DNA from: Acidiphilium rubrum
GTDB lineage: Bacteria; Pseudomonadota; Alphaproteobacteria; Acetobacterales; Acetobacteraceae
Direction of reading: 5' to 3'
NCBI RefSeq assembly: GCF_900156265.1
Contig: NZ_FTNE01000003.1
Span: forward strand, 62,001-126,000
DNA: 64,000 bases
A program made the position numbers and the translations under genes. The stretch's first letter is position 1. Each line of letters starts with the position of its first letter. Shown one piece after another: positions 54,081 to 63,248 of the stretch. The notes under the pieces were generated by a model. It was not told where the DNA came from and did not search any database. It worked only from the letters and a program-made list of their open reading frames with translations.

Positions 54081-56543
54081 GTGAACAAACCAAAAACATT
54101 CTTACCGAGGCGGTTCAGCGACTGGTTCGCTGCGCGCGGCTGGGCGGTTCGGCCGCACCAGATCGCGGTGCTCGATTCGGTCACACAGGGCGACAATACC
54201 TTGCTGATTGCACCGACCGGCGGCGGCAAGACGCTGGCCGGGTTTCTGCCGAGCCTGATCGCGCTGGCTGATGATCCGCGCCCCAGGCTGCACACGCTGT
54301 ATATCAGCCCGTTGAAGGCGCTGGCCACCGATATCGCGCGCAATCTCGAAGCGCCGATCGCCGAGATGGCGCTGCCGATCCGTATCGAAACCCGCACCGG
54401 CGATACGCCGGCGAACCGGCGGGCACGGCAGCGCAGCGATCCGCCGCATATTCTGCTGACCACGCCGGAGAGCCTCGCGCTGCTGCTGTATCAGCCCGAG
54501 GCGGCGGACTATTTCACCGATCTTGCGGTGATCGTGCTCGATGAAATCCATGCGCTTGCCGGCACCAAGCGCGGCGATCAACTGGCGTTGTGCCTGGCGC
54601 GGCTGCACGCGCTGGCCCCCGCCGCCCTGCGGATCGGCCTGTCCGCGACAATTGCCCACCAAGGCGCCATGCTGAACTGGCTCTCGCCCGATGGGCGCGG
54701 CGGGGCAACGCGGTTGGTGCTGGGCGAGGCCGGTGCTGCGCCGGAGATCGGTCTGCTGATCGCACCGGGGCGGATGCCGTGGTCGGGCCATATGGGGCTG
54801 ATGGCGGCCGAGGCGATTTTGCAGCAGATCCGCACGGCGCGCATGACCATCGTGTTCGTCAACACCCGCGCGCAGGCGGAATTGATGTTCGAGGCGCTGT
54901 GGCGGCACAATGACGAAACGCTGCCGATCGCGCTGCATCACGGCAGTCTCGATGTGAGCCAGCGCCGCAAGGTCGAGGCGGCGATGGCGGCCGGGCGGTT
55001 GCGCGCGGTGGTGGCGACCTCCTCGCTTGATCTCGGGATCGACTGGGCCGCAGTCGATCAGGTGATCCAGGTCGCGGCCCCCAAGGGCGTGTCGCGGCTG
55101 ATGCAGCGGCTGGGCCGGGCCAATCACCGGCTGGATGAAGCCTCGCGCGCATTGCTGGTGCCGGCCAACCGGTTCGAGGTGCTGGAATGCGCCGCCGCGA
55201 TCGAAGGGGTGGCGGCACTTGATCTCGATGGCGATCCGCCGCGACCAGGCGCGCTCGACGTGCTGGCCCAGCACGTGCTGGGGTGCGCGTGCGCCGCGCC
55301 GTTCCACCCGGATGAATTGTACGCCGAGGTGTGCCGCGCCGCACCCTACGCCATGCTCGCGCGGCACGATTTCGACGATGTGGTCCGCTATGTCGAGGAT
55401 GGCGGCTACGCGCTCGCGGTCTATGAGCGCTACCGAAAATTGTTCCGTGATTCCGAAGGGTTCATGCATGTGCGCCACGCGCGCATCGTGCGGCAGTTCC
55501 GCATGAATATCGGCACCATCGTCGAGGCGCCGGTGCTGAAGGTGCGGTTGGGCGGCGGGCGCGGCGGCGGCATCACACTCGGCGAGATCGAGGAATATTT
55601 CGTCACCATGATGAGCCCGGGCGATACGTTTTTGTTCGCGGGGCGGCGGCTGGTGTTTCTCGGCATTCGCGAAACCAGCGTGATGGCGGCGGATGGCGGC
55701 ACCGGCGAGCCGAAGATCCCCGCCTATGTCGGCGGGCGGATGCCGCTGAGCACCAACCTCGCCAACCGGGTGCGCGCCATGCTGCACGAGCCCGCGCAAT
55801 GGCGGCATTTTCCGGATCAGGTGCGTGAGTGGCTGGAACTCCAGGCATGGCGATCATCCCTGCCCGGCCCCGATGATCTGCTGGTCGAGACGTTTCCGCG
55901 CGGCGGCCGGTGGTATCTGGTCGCCTATTGTTTCGAGGGGCGCCAGGCGCATCAGGCGCTCGGCATGCTGATCACCCGGCGGTTGGAACGGTTCGGCGAT
56001 CAGCCTTTGGGGTTCGTCGCGACCGATTACGTGCTCGGCGTGTGGTGCGCGCGCGAACCGCACGACATCGCCCGGCTGTTCGAGGAGGACATGCTCGGCG
56101 ATGATCTCGAAGCCTGGATGGCCGAAAGCACCATGCTCAAACGCAGCTTCCGCAACGTGGCGGTCATTGCGGGGTTGATCGAGCGGACGCATCCGGGCGG
56201 CGAGCGCAGCCGTAGACAAGTCAGTATCAATACCGATCTGATTTATGATGTGCTCCGCAAACATGACCCCACCCATATCCTGCTCCGCGCAACAAGGGCG
56301 GACGCCGCGCATGGGCTGGTCGATCTGGCGCGGATCGCGGGAATGCTGGCGCGGGCGCGCGGGCGGATCACGCACCGGCGGCTCAAGCGCGTCTCACCGC
56401 TGGCCGTGCCGGTGCTGCTCGAAATCGGTCGCGAGCAGATCCGCGGCGGCGAGGCGGAGGACGCGCTGCTGGCCGAAGCCGAGGCCCTGCTCGCCGAGGC
56501 CGGGATCGAGGATGATGTCGCATCGAGTGTCCATCTGGCGTGA
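54081..56543 (+). CDS. ligase-associated DNA damage response DEXH-box helicase (Lhr-core type)
   Basis: 820 residues from GTG at 54081; a TTG at 54033 lies against repeat copy 6 and is less likely. Superfamily 2 motifs: APTGGGKTLAGFLPS (I), ISPLKALATD (Ia), TTPESLALL, VIVLDEIHAL (II), RIGLSATIA (III), VATSSLDLGIDW (V) and QRLGRANHR (VI). The remainder is the winged-helix and Lhr-core beta-barrel region. It translocates on ssDNA and unwinds RNA:DNA hybrids in characterised relatives. pdeM follows after 28 nt. Confidence 0.94.
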   Translation: MNKPKTFLPRRFSDWFAARGWAVRPHQIAVLDSVTQGDNTLLIAPTGGGKTLAGFLPSLIALADDPRPRLHTLYISPLKALATDIARNLEAPIAEMALPIRIETRTGDTPANRRARQRSDPPHILLTTPESLALLLYQPEAADYFTDLAVIVLDEIHALAGTKRGDQLALCLARLHALAPAALRIGLSATIAHQGAMLNWLSPDGRGGATRLVLGEAGAAPEIGLLIAPGRMPWSGHMGLMAAEAILQQIRTARMTIVFVNTRAQAELMFEALWRHNDETLPIALHHGSLDVSQRRKVEAAMAAGRLRAVVATSSLDLGIDWAAVDQVIQVAAPKGVSRLMQRLGRANHRLDEASRALLVPANRFEVLECAAAIEGVAALDLDGDPPRPGALDVLAQHVLGCACAAPFHPDELYAEVCRAAPYAMLARHDFDDVVRYVEDGGYALAVYERYRKLFRDSEGFMHVRHARIVRQFRMNIGTIVEAPVLKVRLGGGRGGGITLGEIEEYFVTMMSPGDTFLFAGRRLVFLGIRETSVMAADGGTGEPKIPAYVGGRMPLSTNLANRVRAMLHEPAQWRHFPDQVREWLELQAWRSSLPGPDDLLVETFPRGGRWYLVAYCFEGRQAHQALGMLITRRLERFGDQPLGFVATDYVLGVWCAREPHDIARLFEEDMLGDDLEAWMAESTMLKRSFRNVAVIAGLIERTHPGGERSRRQVSINTDLIYDVLRKHDPTHILLRATRADAAHGLVDLARIAGMLARARGRITHRRLKRVSPLAVPVLLEIGREQIRGGEAEDALLAEAEALLAEAGIEDDVASSVHLA

Positions 56544-56571
56544 CACGGCACAATATGGAATGGAGGCGGTT

Positions 56572-57240
56572 ATGAATGCTGCCCCGATTCACCGTGCCGG
56601 TCATCGTTTCATGCTCGACCCCGCCGGGGTGGTGTTCTGGCCCGTGCGCCGGACGTTGATCCTGGCCGATCTGCATCTGGAAAAAGCCTCGTCGAGTGCC
56701 GCGCGCGGTGCGCTGGTGCCGCCGTATGATACGCGGGCGACGCTGGACCGGCTGGCGCTGCTGCTGCGGGGATATGCGCCGGAGGTGGTGATCGCGCTCG
56801 GCGATTCGTTCCATGACGATCAGGGCCACGCGCGTCTGGCGGCCGAGGATGCGGCGCGGTTGGCGCGGTTCGAGGCGGCGCACCGGTTTGTGTGGATCGC
56901 CGGCAATCACGATCAGGCGATGGGTGGTGCCACAATGCTGCGCGATGAGGCCTGCGTGTTCCGCCATCAAGCTGAGGCGCTGGAGGCCGGGCAGGTCGAG
57001 TTTTCCGGACATTTTCACCCCAAGGCGCGAATCGCGACACGGGCGGGCGCGATCGCGCGGCCCTGTTTCGTGACCGATCAGCACCGCGTGCTACTGCCCT
57101 CGTTCGGCGCTTTTACCGGCGGGTTGGAGGTGACCGCGGCGCCGATCCGCGCGCTGTTCCCGCGCGGCGGGCAGGTGTTTCTGCTGAGCCGGGAGCGGGT
57201 GTTCGCGTTTCCGCTCGCACACGCAGCGAAAGCCGCATGA
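56572..57240 (+). CDS. pdeM: ligase-associated DNA damage response endonuclease (metallophosphoesterase PdeM)
   Basis: 222 residues from ATG 56572, with GGAGG 5 nt upstream. A frame from 56245 overlaps the helicase and is not used. Calcineurin-type metal motifs: ILADLHLEK, ALGDSFHDD, IAGNHDQ and FSGHFHPKA. Relatives are manganese-dependent phosphodiesterases/nucleases. It completes the ligase-exonuclease-helicase-phosphoesterase set. Its stop overlaps the photolyase start (ATGATGG), linking two DNA-repair operons. Confidence 0.93.
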   Translation: MNAAPIHRAGHRFMLDPAGVVFWPVRRTLILADLHLEKASSSAARGALVPPYDTRATLDRLALLLRGYAPEVVIALGDSFHDDQGHARLAAEDAARLARFEAAHRFVWIAGNHDQAMGGATMLRDEACVFRHQAEALEAGQVEFSGHFHPKARIATRAGAIARPCFVTDQHRVLLPSFGAFTGGLEVTAAPIRALFPRGGQVFLLSRERVFAFPLAHAAKAA

Positions 57241-58658
57241 TGGCGAGGAGTCTGGTCTGGCTGCGCAACGATTTACGGCTGGCCGATAACCCTGCGTTAG
57301 CAGCGGCGCTCGATGCGGGCGCGGTCGTGCTGGTGTTCGTGCTCGATCCTGCGGCGCAGTGGGGTGGGGCCGCGCTGTGGTGGCTGCACCGCTCGCTCGC
57401 GGCGCTGGGGCAGGATTGTGCGGCGCGCGGGGCGAAGCTTGTGCTGCGGCGTGGCGATTCGGTGGCGATCATCCCCGAACTCGCCGCATCGATCGGTGCT
57501 ACCACGGTGCATGCCGGGCGCGCGCATGAGCCCTGGCTGCGGCAGGTCGATCGCGATGTGGCGGCCGCGTTGAAAGCGCGCGGTATCGGCTTTGAGCGGC
57601 ATCGCTCGGCGCTGATGTTCGGTGCCGAGCAGATCCGCACGAAATCGGATGGCGTCTATGGCGTCTACACGCCGTTTTCGCGCGCGTGTTTCGAGGCGTT
57701 CGCACCGCGCGCGGCGATCGCGGCGCCCAAGCGCATTCCGGGCATTGCCGATGTCGCAAGCGATGCGCTGGAGGATTGGCATTTATTGCCCCGCGCGCCG
57801 GATTGGGCGGGCGGCTTGCGCGACACCTGGCAACCCGGCGAAGCCGGCGCGCAGGAGCGGCTCGCGCATTTCCTGCGTGACGGGCTCGATGATTACGATC
57901 GCCGGCGCAACCTGCCGGGCGAGACCGGCACCTCGATGCTGTCGCCCCATCTGCATTGGGGCGAAATCGCGATCGATGCGGTCTGGCGCGCGGCCGATGC
58001 GGTGGTGACCAAACGCCCTGACGGCAAGCACACATTTCTCAAGGAGCTGATCTGGCGCGAGTTCGCCGCCTATCTGCTCTGGCACAACGAAACGCTCGAT
58101 GAAGTGCCGATGAAGGACCAGTTCGCGGCGATGCCGTGGCGCGACGCCCCGGATGATCTGCGCGCCTGGCAGCGCGGCGTAACCGGTATTCCGATCGTCG
58201 ATGCCGGGATGCGGCAACTCTGGCGGACCGGCTGGATGCACAACCGCGTGCGGATGATCACCGCCTCCTTCCTGGTCAAGCATCTGCTGATCCCCTGGCA
58301 GGCGGGCGAGGCGTGGTTCTGGGATTGTCTGGTCGATGCCGATGCCGCGTCCAACGCCGCCTCGTGGCAATGGGTGGCCGGGTGCGGCGCGGATGCGGCA
58401 CCCTATTTCAGAATCTTCAACCCGGTGCTGCAAGGTGAGAAATTCGATCCGGACGGTGCCTATGTCCGCCGCTTCGTGCCGGAACTCGCGCGCCTACCCG
58501 ATCGCGCGCTGCACGCGCCATGGGACGCACCGGAGGCGGTGCTGCGCAGCGCCGGTGTCACGCTGGGCAAAACCTATCCGCGCCCGGTCATCGACCTCAA
58601 AGCGGGGCGTGAGCGGGCGCTGGCGGCGTTCAAGACGATCGGAAAATCGGCGGCATGA
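57237..58658 (+). CDS. phr: deoxyribodipyrimidine photo-lyase (CPD photolyase, class I type)
   Basis: 473 residues. The N-terminal antenna domain starts SLVWLRNDLRLADNPAL. The FAD domain contains GTSMLSPHLHWGEI, WREFAAYLLWHN, GMRQLWRTGWMHNRVRMI, and WDCLVDADAASNAASWQWVAG, then FNPVLQGEKFDPDGAYVRRFVPEL. It repairs cyclobutane pyrimidine dimers with blue light. It is the first member of an overlapping six-gene run to 63940 and overlaps pdeM upstream. Confidence 0.95.
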   Translation: MMARSLVWLRNDLRLADNPALAAALDAGAVVLVFVLDPAAQWGGAALWWLHRSLAALGQDCAARGAKLVLRRGDSVAIIPELAASIGATTVHAGRAHEPWLRQVDRDVAAALKARGIGFERHRSALMFGAEQIRTKSDGVYGVYTPFSRACFEAFAPRAAIAAPKRIPGIADVASDALEDWHLLPRAPDWAGGLRDTWQPGEAGAQERLAHFLRDGLDDYDRRRNLPGETGTSMLSPHLHWGEIAIDAVWRAADAVVTKRPDGKHTFLKELIWREFAAYLLWHNETLDEVPMKDQFAAMPWRDAPDDLRAWQRGVTGIPIVDAGMRQLWRTGWMHNRVRMITASFLVKHLLIPWQAGEAWFWDCLVDADAASNAASWQWVAGCGADAAPYFRIFNPVLQGEKFDPDGAYVRRFVPELARLPDRALHAPWDAPEAVLRSAGVTLGKTYPRPVIDLKAGRERALAAFKTIGKSAA

Positions 58659-59947
58659 GCAGTGAAAAACCAAAACTCGCGGTGATCGGCGCCGGCATCG
58701 CCGGGATGGCGATGGCATGGCTCGCGCGCGATGAGTTCGACGTCGTGCTCTACGAGGCCGAGCCGCGGCTGGGCGGCCATGCCGATACCCAATTGGTCAC
58801 GCTCAATGGCGTGGAGGTTGCGGTCGATACCGGGTTCATCGTGCTGAACGATCGGAACTATCCGAATCTCGAAGGATTTTTCAGGGAACTCGATGTCGCA
58901 ACCCATGATACCGAAATGACCTTTGGCGTCTCGATCGGCGATGGCGCGCTGGAATACGGCGGCTCGAACCTCGCGCAATTATTCGCCCAGAAAACCAATC
59001 TGCTGCGCCCGCGCTTCTGGCGGATGATCCAGGACATTCTGCGCTTCAACCGCGAAGCCCCCACGCTGCTGACCAGCGAGACCACCGAAACGCTCGGCGA
59101 TTACCTCGATCGGAACCGCTACAGCGCCGGTTTCACCGAGGATCATATCCTGCCGATGGGGGCGGCGATCTGGTCCGCCTCGGTCGCCGGCATGCGGGCG
59201 TTTCCGGCGCGGCATTTCGTGCGGTTTTTTCATAATCACGGCCTGTTGACCATCAACGACCGGCCGCAATGGCGCACCGTGACCGGCGGGTCGCGCATGT
59301 ATGTCGCGAAGCTGCGTGCGGCACTCGGCGCACGGGTGCGCTCGGCGTCGCCGGTGCGCCGCGTCAGCCGCATGGGTGATCGGGTCAGCGTCAGCACCGA
59401 TCATGATACAGCGATGTTCGATCAGATCGTGCTCGCCTGCCACGCCGATCAGGCGCTCGCGATGATCGAACAACCCACGCCCGAGGAACGCGCGCTGCTC
59501 GGCGCCGTGCGGTTTCAGGCGAACACCGCCGTTCTGCACACCGATCCTGCGCTGATGCCCCGGCGCAAAGCCGTGTGGTCGGCGTGGAATTACCTTTCGC
59601 GCGATGCGGCCGATCATGGCCAGGCTATCAGCGTGACCTATTGGATGAACGCGTTGCAGGGCATCAAGACCTCGAAACCCCTGCTGGTCAGCCTGAACCC
59701 GCTGATCCCGCCCGACCCCGCGCAGGTGCTGTTGCGGCGCCACTACACGCATCCGGTGTTCGACACGGCGGCGATGGCCGCACAGGCGGCGTTGCCGGGT
59801 ATTCAGGGTGTCGATCGGCTATGGTTCGCAGGGGCCTGGACCGGCTGGGGCTTCCATGAGGATGGCATTGCCTCGGCGGTGCGGATCGCGCAGGCGCTCG
59901 GGCTTGGCATTCCCTGGCAGGCGCGCACGGAACGGCGCGCGGCATGA
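58655..59947 (+). CDS. FAD-dependent amine-oxidase-type oxidoreductase
   Basis: 430 residues. N-terminal dinucleotide-binding motif AVIGAGIAGMAMAW, then YEAEPRLGGHADT, and the C-terminal FAD contact LWFAGAWTGWGFHEDGIASA. Such proteins occur beside Cfa and DUF1365 genes and are proposed to act on unsaturated or methylated membrane fatty acids. The relative in Rhodobacter furan-fatty-acid synthesis works as a desaturase (UfaD). Overlaps phr and DUF1365 by ATGA, so it is translationally coupled. Confidence 0.85.
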   Translation: MSSEKPKLAVIGAGIAGMAMAWLARDEFDVVLYEAEPRLGGHADTQLVTLNGVEVAVDTGFIVLNDRNYPNLEGFFRELDVATHDTEMTFGVSIGDGALEYGGSNLAQLFAQKTNLLRPRFWRMIQDILRFNREAPTLLTSETTETLGDYLDRNRYSAGFTEDHILPMGAAIWSASVAGMRAFPARHFVRFFHNHGLLTINDRPQWRTVTGGSRMYVAKLRAALGARVRSASPVRRVSRMGDRVSVSTDHDTAMFDQIVLACHADQALAMIEQPTPEERALLGAVRFQANTAVLHTDPALMPRRKAVWSAWNYLSRDAADHGQAISVTYWMNALQGIKTSKPLLVSLNPLIPPDPAQVLLRRHYTHPVFDTAAMAAQAALPGIQGVDRLWFAGAWTGWGFHEDGIASAVRIAQALGLGIPWQARTERRAA

Positions 59948-60711
59948 GCGGTGCGACCATCTATGCCGGGTCGGTCGGCCATGTGCGCTACACCACGCCG
60001 CGCCATAAATTCGCCTACCGGCTATGGATGCTCGCGCTTGATCTTGACGATCTCGATGGTCTGGCGCGGCGCAGCGCGATCTTCCGGCACAACCGGCCCG
60101 GGTTGATCGGCATCAACGATCGCGACCACGGCCCGCGCGACGGCAGCGCCCTGCGCCCGTGGGTCGAGGCGGCGCTGGCGGAAAACGGGCTGGCGGCGTT
60201 CGGCGCGCGCATCCGTTTCATGACGATTCCCCGTATACTCGGTTATGCATTCAACCCGATTTCCTTTTATTTCTGCGCCGACGCCGATGGCAGGCTGGGT
60301 GCCGTGCTGCACCAGGTGAAGAACACGTTCGGCGATCAGGTGGGTTACCTGATCCCGGTGACGGCGGCCTCGGGGTTGATCCGCCAGCGGGTCGCCAAGG
60401 CGATGCATGTATCGCCCCTGTTCGACATGCAGGGTCAGTATGATTTCACCTTCACCCGGCTGGAGCGGCGGTTTCGCATGAGCATCCGCTACGGTGCGGC
60501 CGAGCGCCGGATGAGCGCTGTAATGGCGCTCGATGCGACGCCGGCGACCGATCGTGCCCTGTTCGGCCAGCTTGCGCGGATGCCGCTGATGGCGGCCAAG
60601 GTGATCGCCGCGATCCATTGGGAGGCGATCAAGACCCTGGTTCGTGGTGCCAAATTTCATCGTGAACCGAAAGACTCTCACCCGACAATCGTCCGAGGAG
60701 ACGCCGTATGA
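59944..60711 (+). CDS. DUF1365 family protein
   Basis: 255 residues. Typical core: IYAGSVGHVRYTTPRHKFAYR, FRHNRPGLIGINDRDHGPRDG, and LGYAFNPISFYFCADADGRLGAVLHQVKNTFGD, then HVSPLFDMQGQYDF. No catalytic role is established. It is found almost always between an FAD oxidoreductase and a Cfa-like gene, so a role in lipid modification is likely. ATGA overlaps on both sides. Confidence 0.9.
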   Translation: MSGATIYAGSVGHVRYTTPRHKFAYRLWMLALDLDDLDGLARRSAIFRHNRPGLIGINDRDHGPRDGSALRPWVEAALAENGLAAFGARIRFMTIPRILGYAFNPISFYFCADADGRLGAVLHQVKNTFGDQVGYLIPVTAASGLIRQRVAKAMHVSPLFDMQGQYDFTFTRLERRFRMSIRYGAAERRMSAVMALDATPATDRALFGQLARMPLMAAKVIAAIHWEAIKTLVRGAKFHREPKDSHPTIVRGDAV

Positions 60712-61925
60712 ACGACGCCACCACTCTGTCCAACCCCGCCCTGCCGCGCGACCGCCGGCTGCGGCTCGGGCTCGGCATCGCCCGGATGATCAAGGCCGGC
60801 ACGATCGAGGTGATCCTGCCGGATGGCTCGGTGCATCATTTCGCCGGCACCGAACCCGGGCCGAACGCCACGATGGTGGTGCGCGATGCGCGGATGATCG
60901 CGAAACTGCTGCTCGGCGGCAGCCTCGGTCTCGCCGAGGCCTATCTGGAAGGCTGGTGGGACAGCCCGAACCTGATCGATGTGCTGCGTTCGGGCACGGT
61001 GAACGAGGCGGCGTGGGAAGACATGCTGCGCGGCAAGCTCTGGGCGCGCGCGGTCAGCTATGTTGCGCATAAATTGCGGCCGAACACCCGCAAGGGCGCG
61101 CGGCGCAATATCGCCGAGCATTATGACCTTGGTAATGATTTCTATGCATCATGGCTCGATGAAACCATGACCTATTCAGCTGCCGTGTTCGAAACCGGCG
61201 ACTCCAGCCTGGCCGCCGCGCAGGAGCGGAAAATCCATCGCCTGTGCCGCGCGCTCGGCCTGAGCGAGGGGATGAACGTGCTCGAAATCGGCTGCGGCTG
61301 GGGTGGCTTCGCCGAAATTGCAGCGCGCGATTATGGCGCCAATGTCACCGGCATCACCTTGTCGCAGGAGCAACTCGACTACGGCCAGGCGCGCATCGCC
61401 CGCGCCGGGCTCGGCAATCGCGTCACTCTACGGTTGCAGGATTATCGCGACGTGACGGAAACCTTCGACCGGATCGCCTCGATCGAAATGTTCGAAGCGG
61501 TGGGCGAGCAATACTGGCCGACCTATTTCGACTGCGTGCGCGACCGGCTGAACCAGGGCGGCCTCGCCGGGTTGCAGGTCATCACCATCGCCGACCGGTA
61601 TTTCGACGACTACCGTTCGAGTGCCGATTTCATCCAGCGCTACGTATTCCCCGGCGGCATGCTGCCCTCGCCCACAAGGTTCGGTCAGGAAATCGCCCGC
61701 GCCGGGCTGAAACTGCGCGACAGTTTCTGGTTCGGCCAGGATTACGCCGAAACCCTGGCACGCTGGCAGCACGCGTTCCAGGCCGCGTGGCCGCAGATCG
61801 GCGCGATGTCGCGCCAGTACGACACGCGGTTCAAGCGGCTGTGGGAGTATTATCTGGCCTATTGCGAGGCCGGGTTCCGCGCCGGTTGGACCGATGTGGG
61901 CCAGTTCGTGATCGCGCGAGGCTGA
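60708..61925 (+). CDS. cyclopropane-fatty-acyl-phospholipid synthase family methyltransferase
   Basis: 405 residues. N-terminal lipid-binding region with GGSLGLAEAYLEGWWDSPNL; IAEHYDLGNDFYASWLDETMTYSAAVF; SAM motif LEIGCGWGGFAEIAARDYGANVTGITLSQEQ; and IASIEMFEAVGEQYWPTYF; all are Cfa hallmarks. It methylates the double bond of membrane phospholipid acyl chains. Whether it makes a cyclopropane ring or a methyl branch (UfaM-like) cannot be read from the sequence. Stop at 61925, immediately followed by the transporter TTG. Confidence 0.93.
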   Translation: MNDATTLSNPALPRDRRLRLGLGIARMIKAGTIEVILPDGSVHHFAGTEPGPNATMVVRDARMIAKLLLGGSLGLAEAYLEGWWDSPNLIDVLRSGTVNEAAWEDMLRGKLWARAVSYVAHKLRPNTRKGARRNIAEHYDLGNDFYASWLDETMTYSAAVFETGDSSLAAAQERKIHRLCRALGLSEGMNVLEIGCGWGGFAEIAARDYGANVTGITLSQEQLDYGQARIARAGLGNRVTLRLQDYRDVTETFDRIASIEMFEAVGEQYWPTYFDCVRDRLNQGGLAGLQVITIADRYFDDYRSSADFIQRYVFPGGMLPSPTRFGQEIARAGLKLRDSFWFGQDYAETLARWQHAFQAAWPQIGAMSRQYDTRFKRLWEYYLAYCEAGFRAGWTDVGQFVIARG

Positions 61926-63248
61926 TTGCCGACAGTCCGCCTCAGCCTCCGCACCAAGCTGATCTACGCAGCCCCCGCGCTGCCGCTGGCGATGCTCGGC
62001 CTGCCGCTGCTGGTGATCCTGCCGGATTTCTGGGCCGGATCGATGCATATGAACCTCGCCACGGTCGGCTTCGTGCTGACGCTTGTGCGGATTTTCGATG
62101 TGATCGTCGACCCCGCGATCGGCCGGTTTTCCGACCTCTCGCATAGCCGCTTCGGCCGGCGCAAACCGTTCATGGCGGTGGCGATGCCGGTCGCGGCGAT
62201 CGGCGCGGTCGGCCTGTTCTTTCCGCCGCACGGGGCCGGCGCGCTCTGGCTGTTCGTGTTCTACGCACTGGTCACCTGGGGCTGGACCGCGCTGTCCCTG
62301 CCCTATTGGGCGTGGGGGGCTGAATTGTCGGATGACTATACCGAACGCCAGCGCATCACCTCGCTGCGCGAAGGCGGCACGATTGTCGGCATCCTGATTT
62401 CCGCGATCGCGCCGGTCGCACTCGGCATCACCTCACATGTCGGCCAGGCGCATCTGCTGTCGCTGCTGACCATCGGGCTTGCGACACCCTTCGTGCTGTT
62501 CGCGCTGCTGCTGGTGCCCGACAAGCTGCCGACGCGGCGCACTGCCCCGGCCGGGCTCGGGCCGACCCTGAAACTGGTCGCCTCGAACGGCCCGTTCCGC
62601 CGGCTGATCCTCGCTTGGGCGGTGAACGGTCTGGCGAACGGGTTGCCGGCGGCGCTGATCCTGATCGTGTTCGACCAAATCCTGCATACGCCCGCCGCAT
62701 CGGGGCCGCTGCTGCTGGTCTATTTCGCGGCGGGCGTGATCTCGGTGCCGTTCTGGCTGAAACTCGCGGCGCGGATCGGGAAGCATCAGACCTGGGCAGC
62801 GGCGATGGCGATGTCCGGCATCGCCTTCGCCTTCGTGCCGGCGATCCTGCACGTGCCGCATGTGCTGATCCTGTTCGGCATCATCAGCGTGTTCACCGGC
62901 GCTGGGCTGGGTGCGGATTTCACCATCCCGCCCGCGATCCAGGCCGATGTCGTCGATGTCGATGAAGCCGCGAGCGGCGAGCAGCGCGCCGGCATCTATT
63001 TCGCGGCCGCCACCATGGCCCAGAAGGCCGGCAACGCCCTCGCACCGGGTCTCGCGTTTCCGCTGCTCGGCCTGGTCGGGTTCTCGACCCACGGCGGCAA
63101 CGACGCGATGCAGGACGCCGCTCTGATGGTGCTCTATTGCGGCATTCCGTCTGCGCTGAAAATCGTCGCCGCGCTGATCATGCGCCGCTTTCCGATCGAC
63201 CGCGCCGCCCAGCAGGAACTGCGCACCGCGATCGCGGCACAGGCGTGA
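61926..63248 (+). CDS. MFS transporter, GPH (glycoside-pentoside-hexuronide:cation symporter) type
   Basis: 440 residues with about twelve membrane segments and a TTG start at 61926 directly after the Cfa stop. GPH-type loops: RIFDVIVDPAIGRFSDLSHSRFGRRKPFMAV, LPYWAWGAELSDDYTERQRITSLREG, then IPPAIQADVVDVDEAASGEQRAGIYFA. The substrate is unlikely to be a sugar in this setting. In similar light-response clusters it is a conserved partner of the lipid genes. The stop overlaps the next gene's GTG. Confidence 0.85.
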   Translation: MPTVRLSLRTKLIYAAPALPLAMLGLPLLVILPDFWAGSMHMNLATVGFVLTLVRIFDVIVDPAIGRFSDLSHSRFGRRKPFMAVAMPVAAIGAVGLFFPPHGAGALWLFVFYALVTWGWTALSLPYWAWGAELSDDYTERQRITSLREGGTIVGILISAIAPVALGITSHVGQAHLLSLLTIGLATPFVLFALLLVPDKLPTRRTAPAGLGPTLKLVASNGPFRRLILAWAVNGLANGLPAALILIVFDQILHTPAASGPLLLVYFAAGVISVPFWLKLAARIGKHQTWAAAMAMSGIAFAFVPAILHVPHVLILFGIISVFTGAGLGADFTIPPAIQADVVDVDEAASGEQRAGIYFAAATMAQKAGNALAPGLAFPLLGLVGFSTHGGNDAMQDAALMVLYCGIPSALKIVAALIMRRFPIDRAAQQELRTAIAAQA

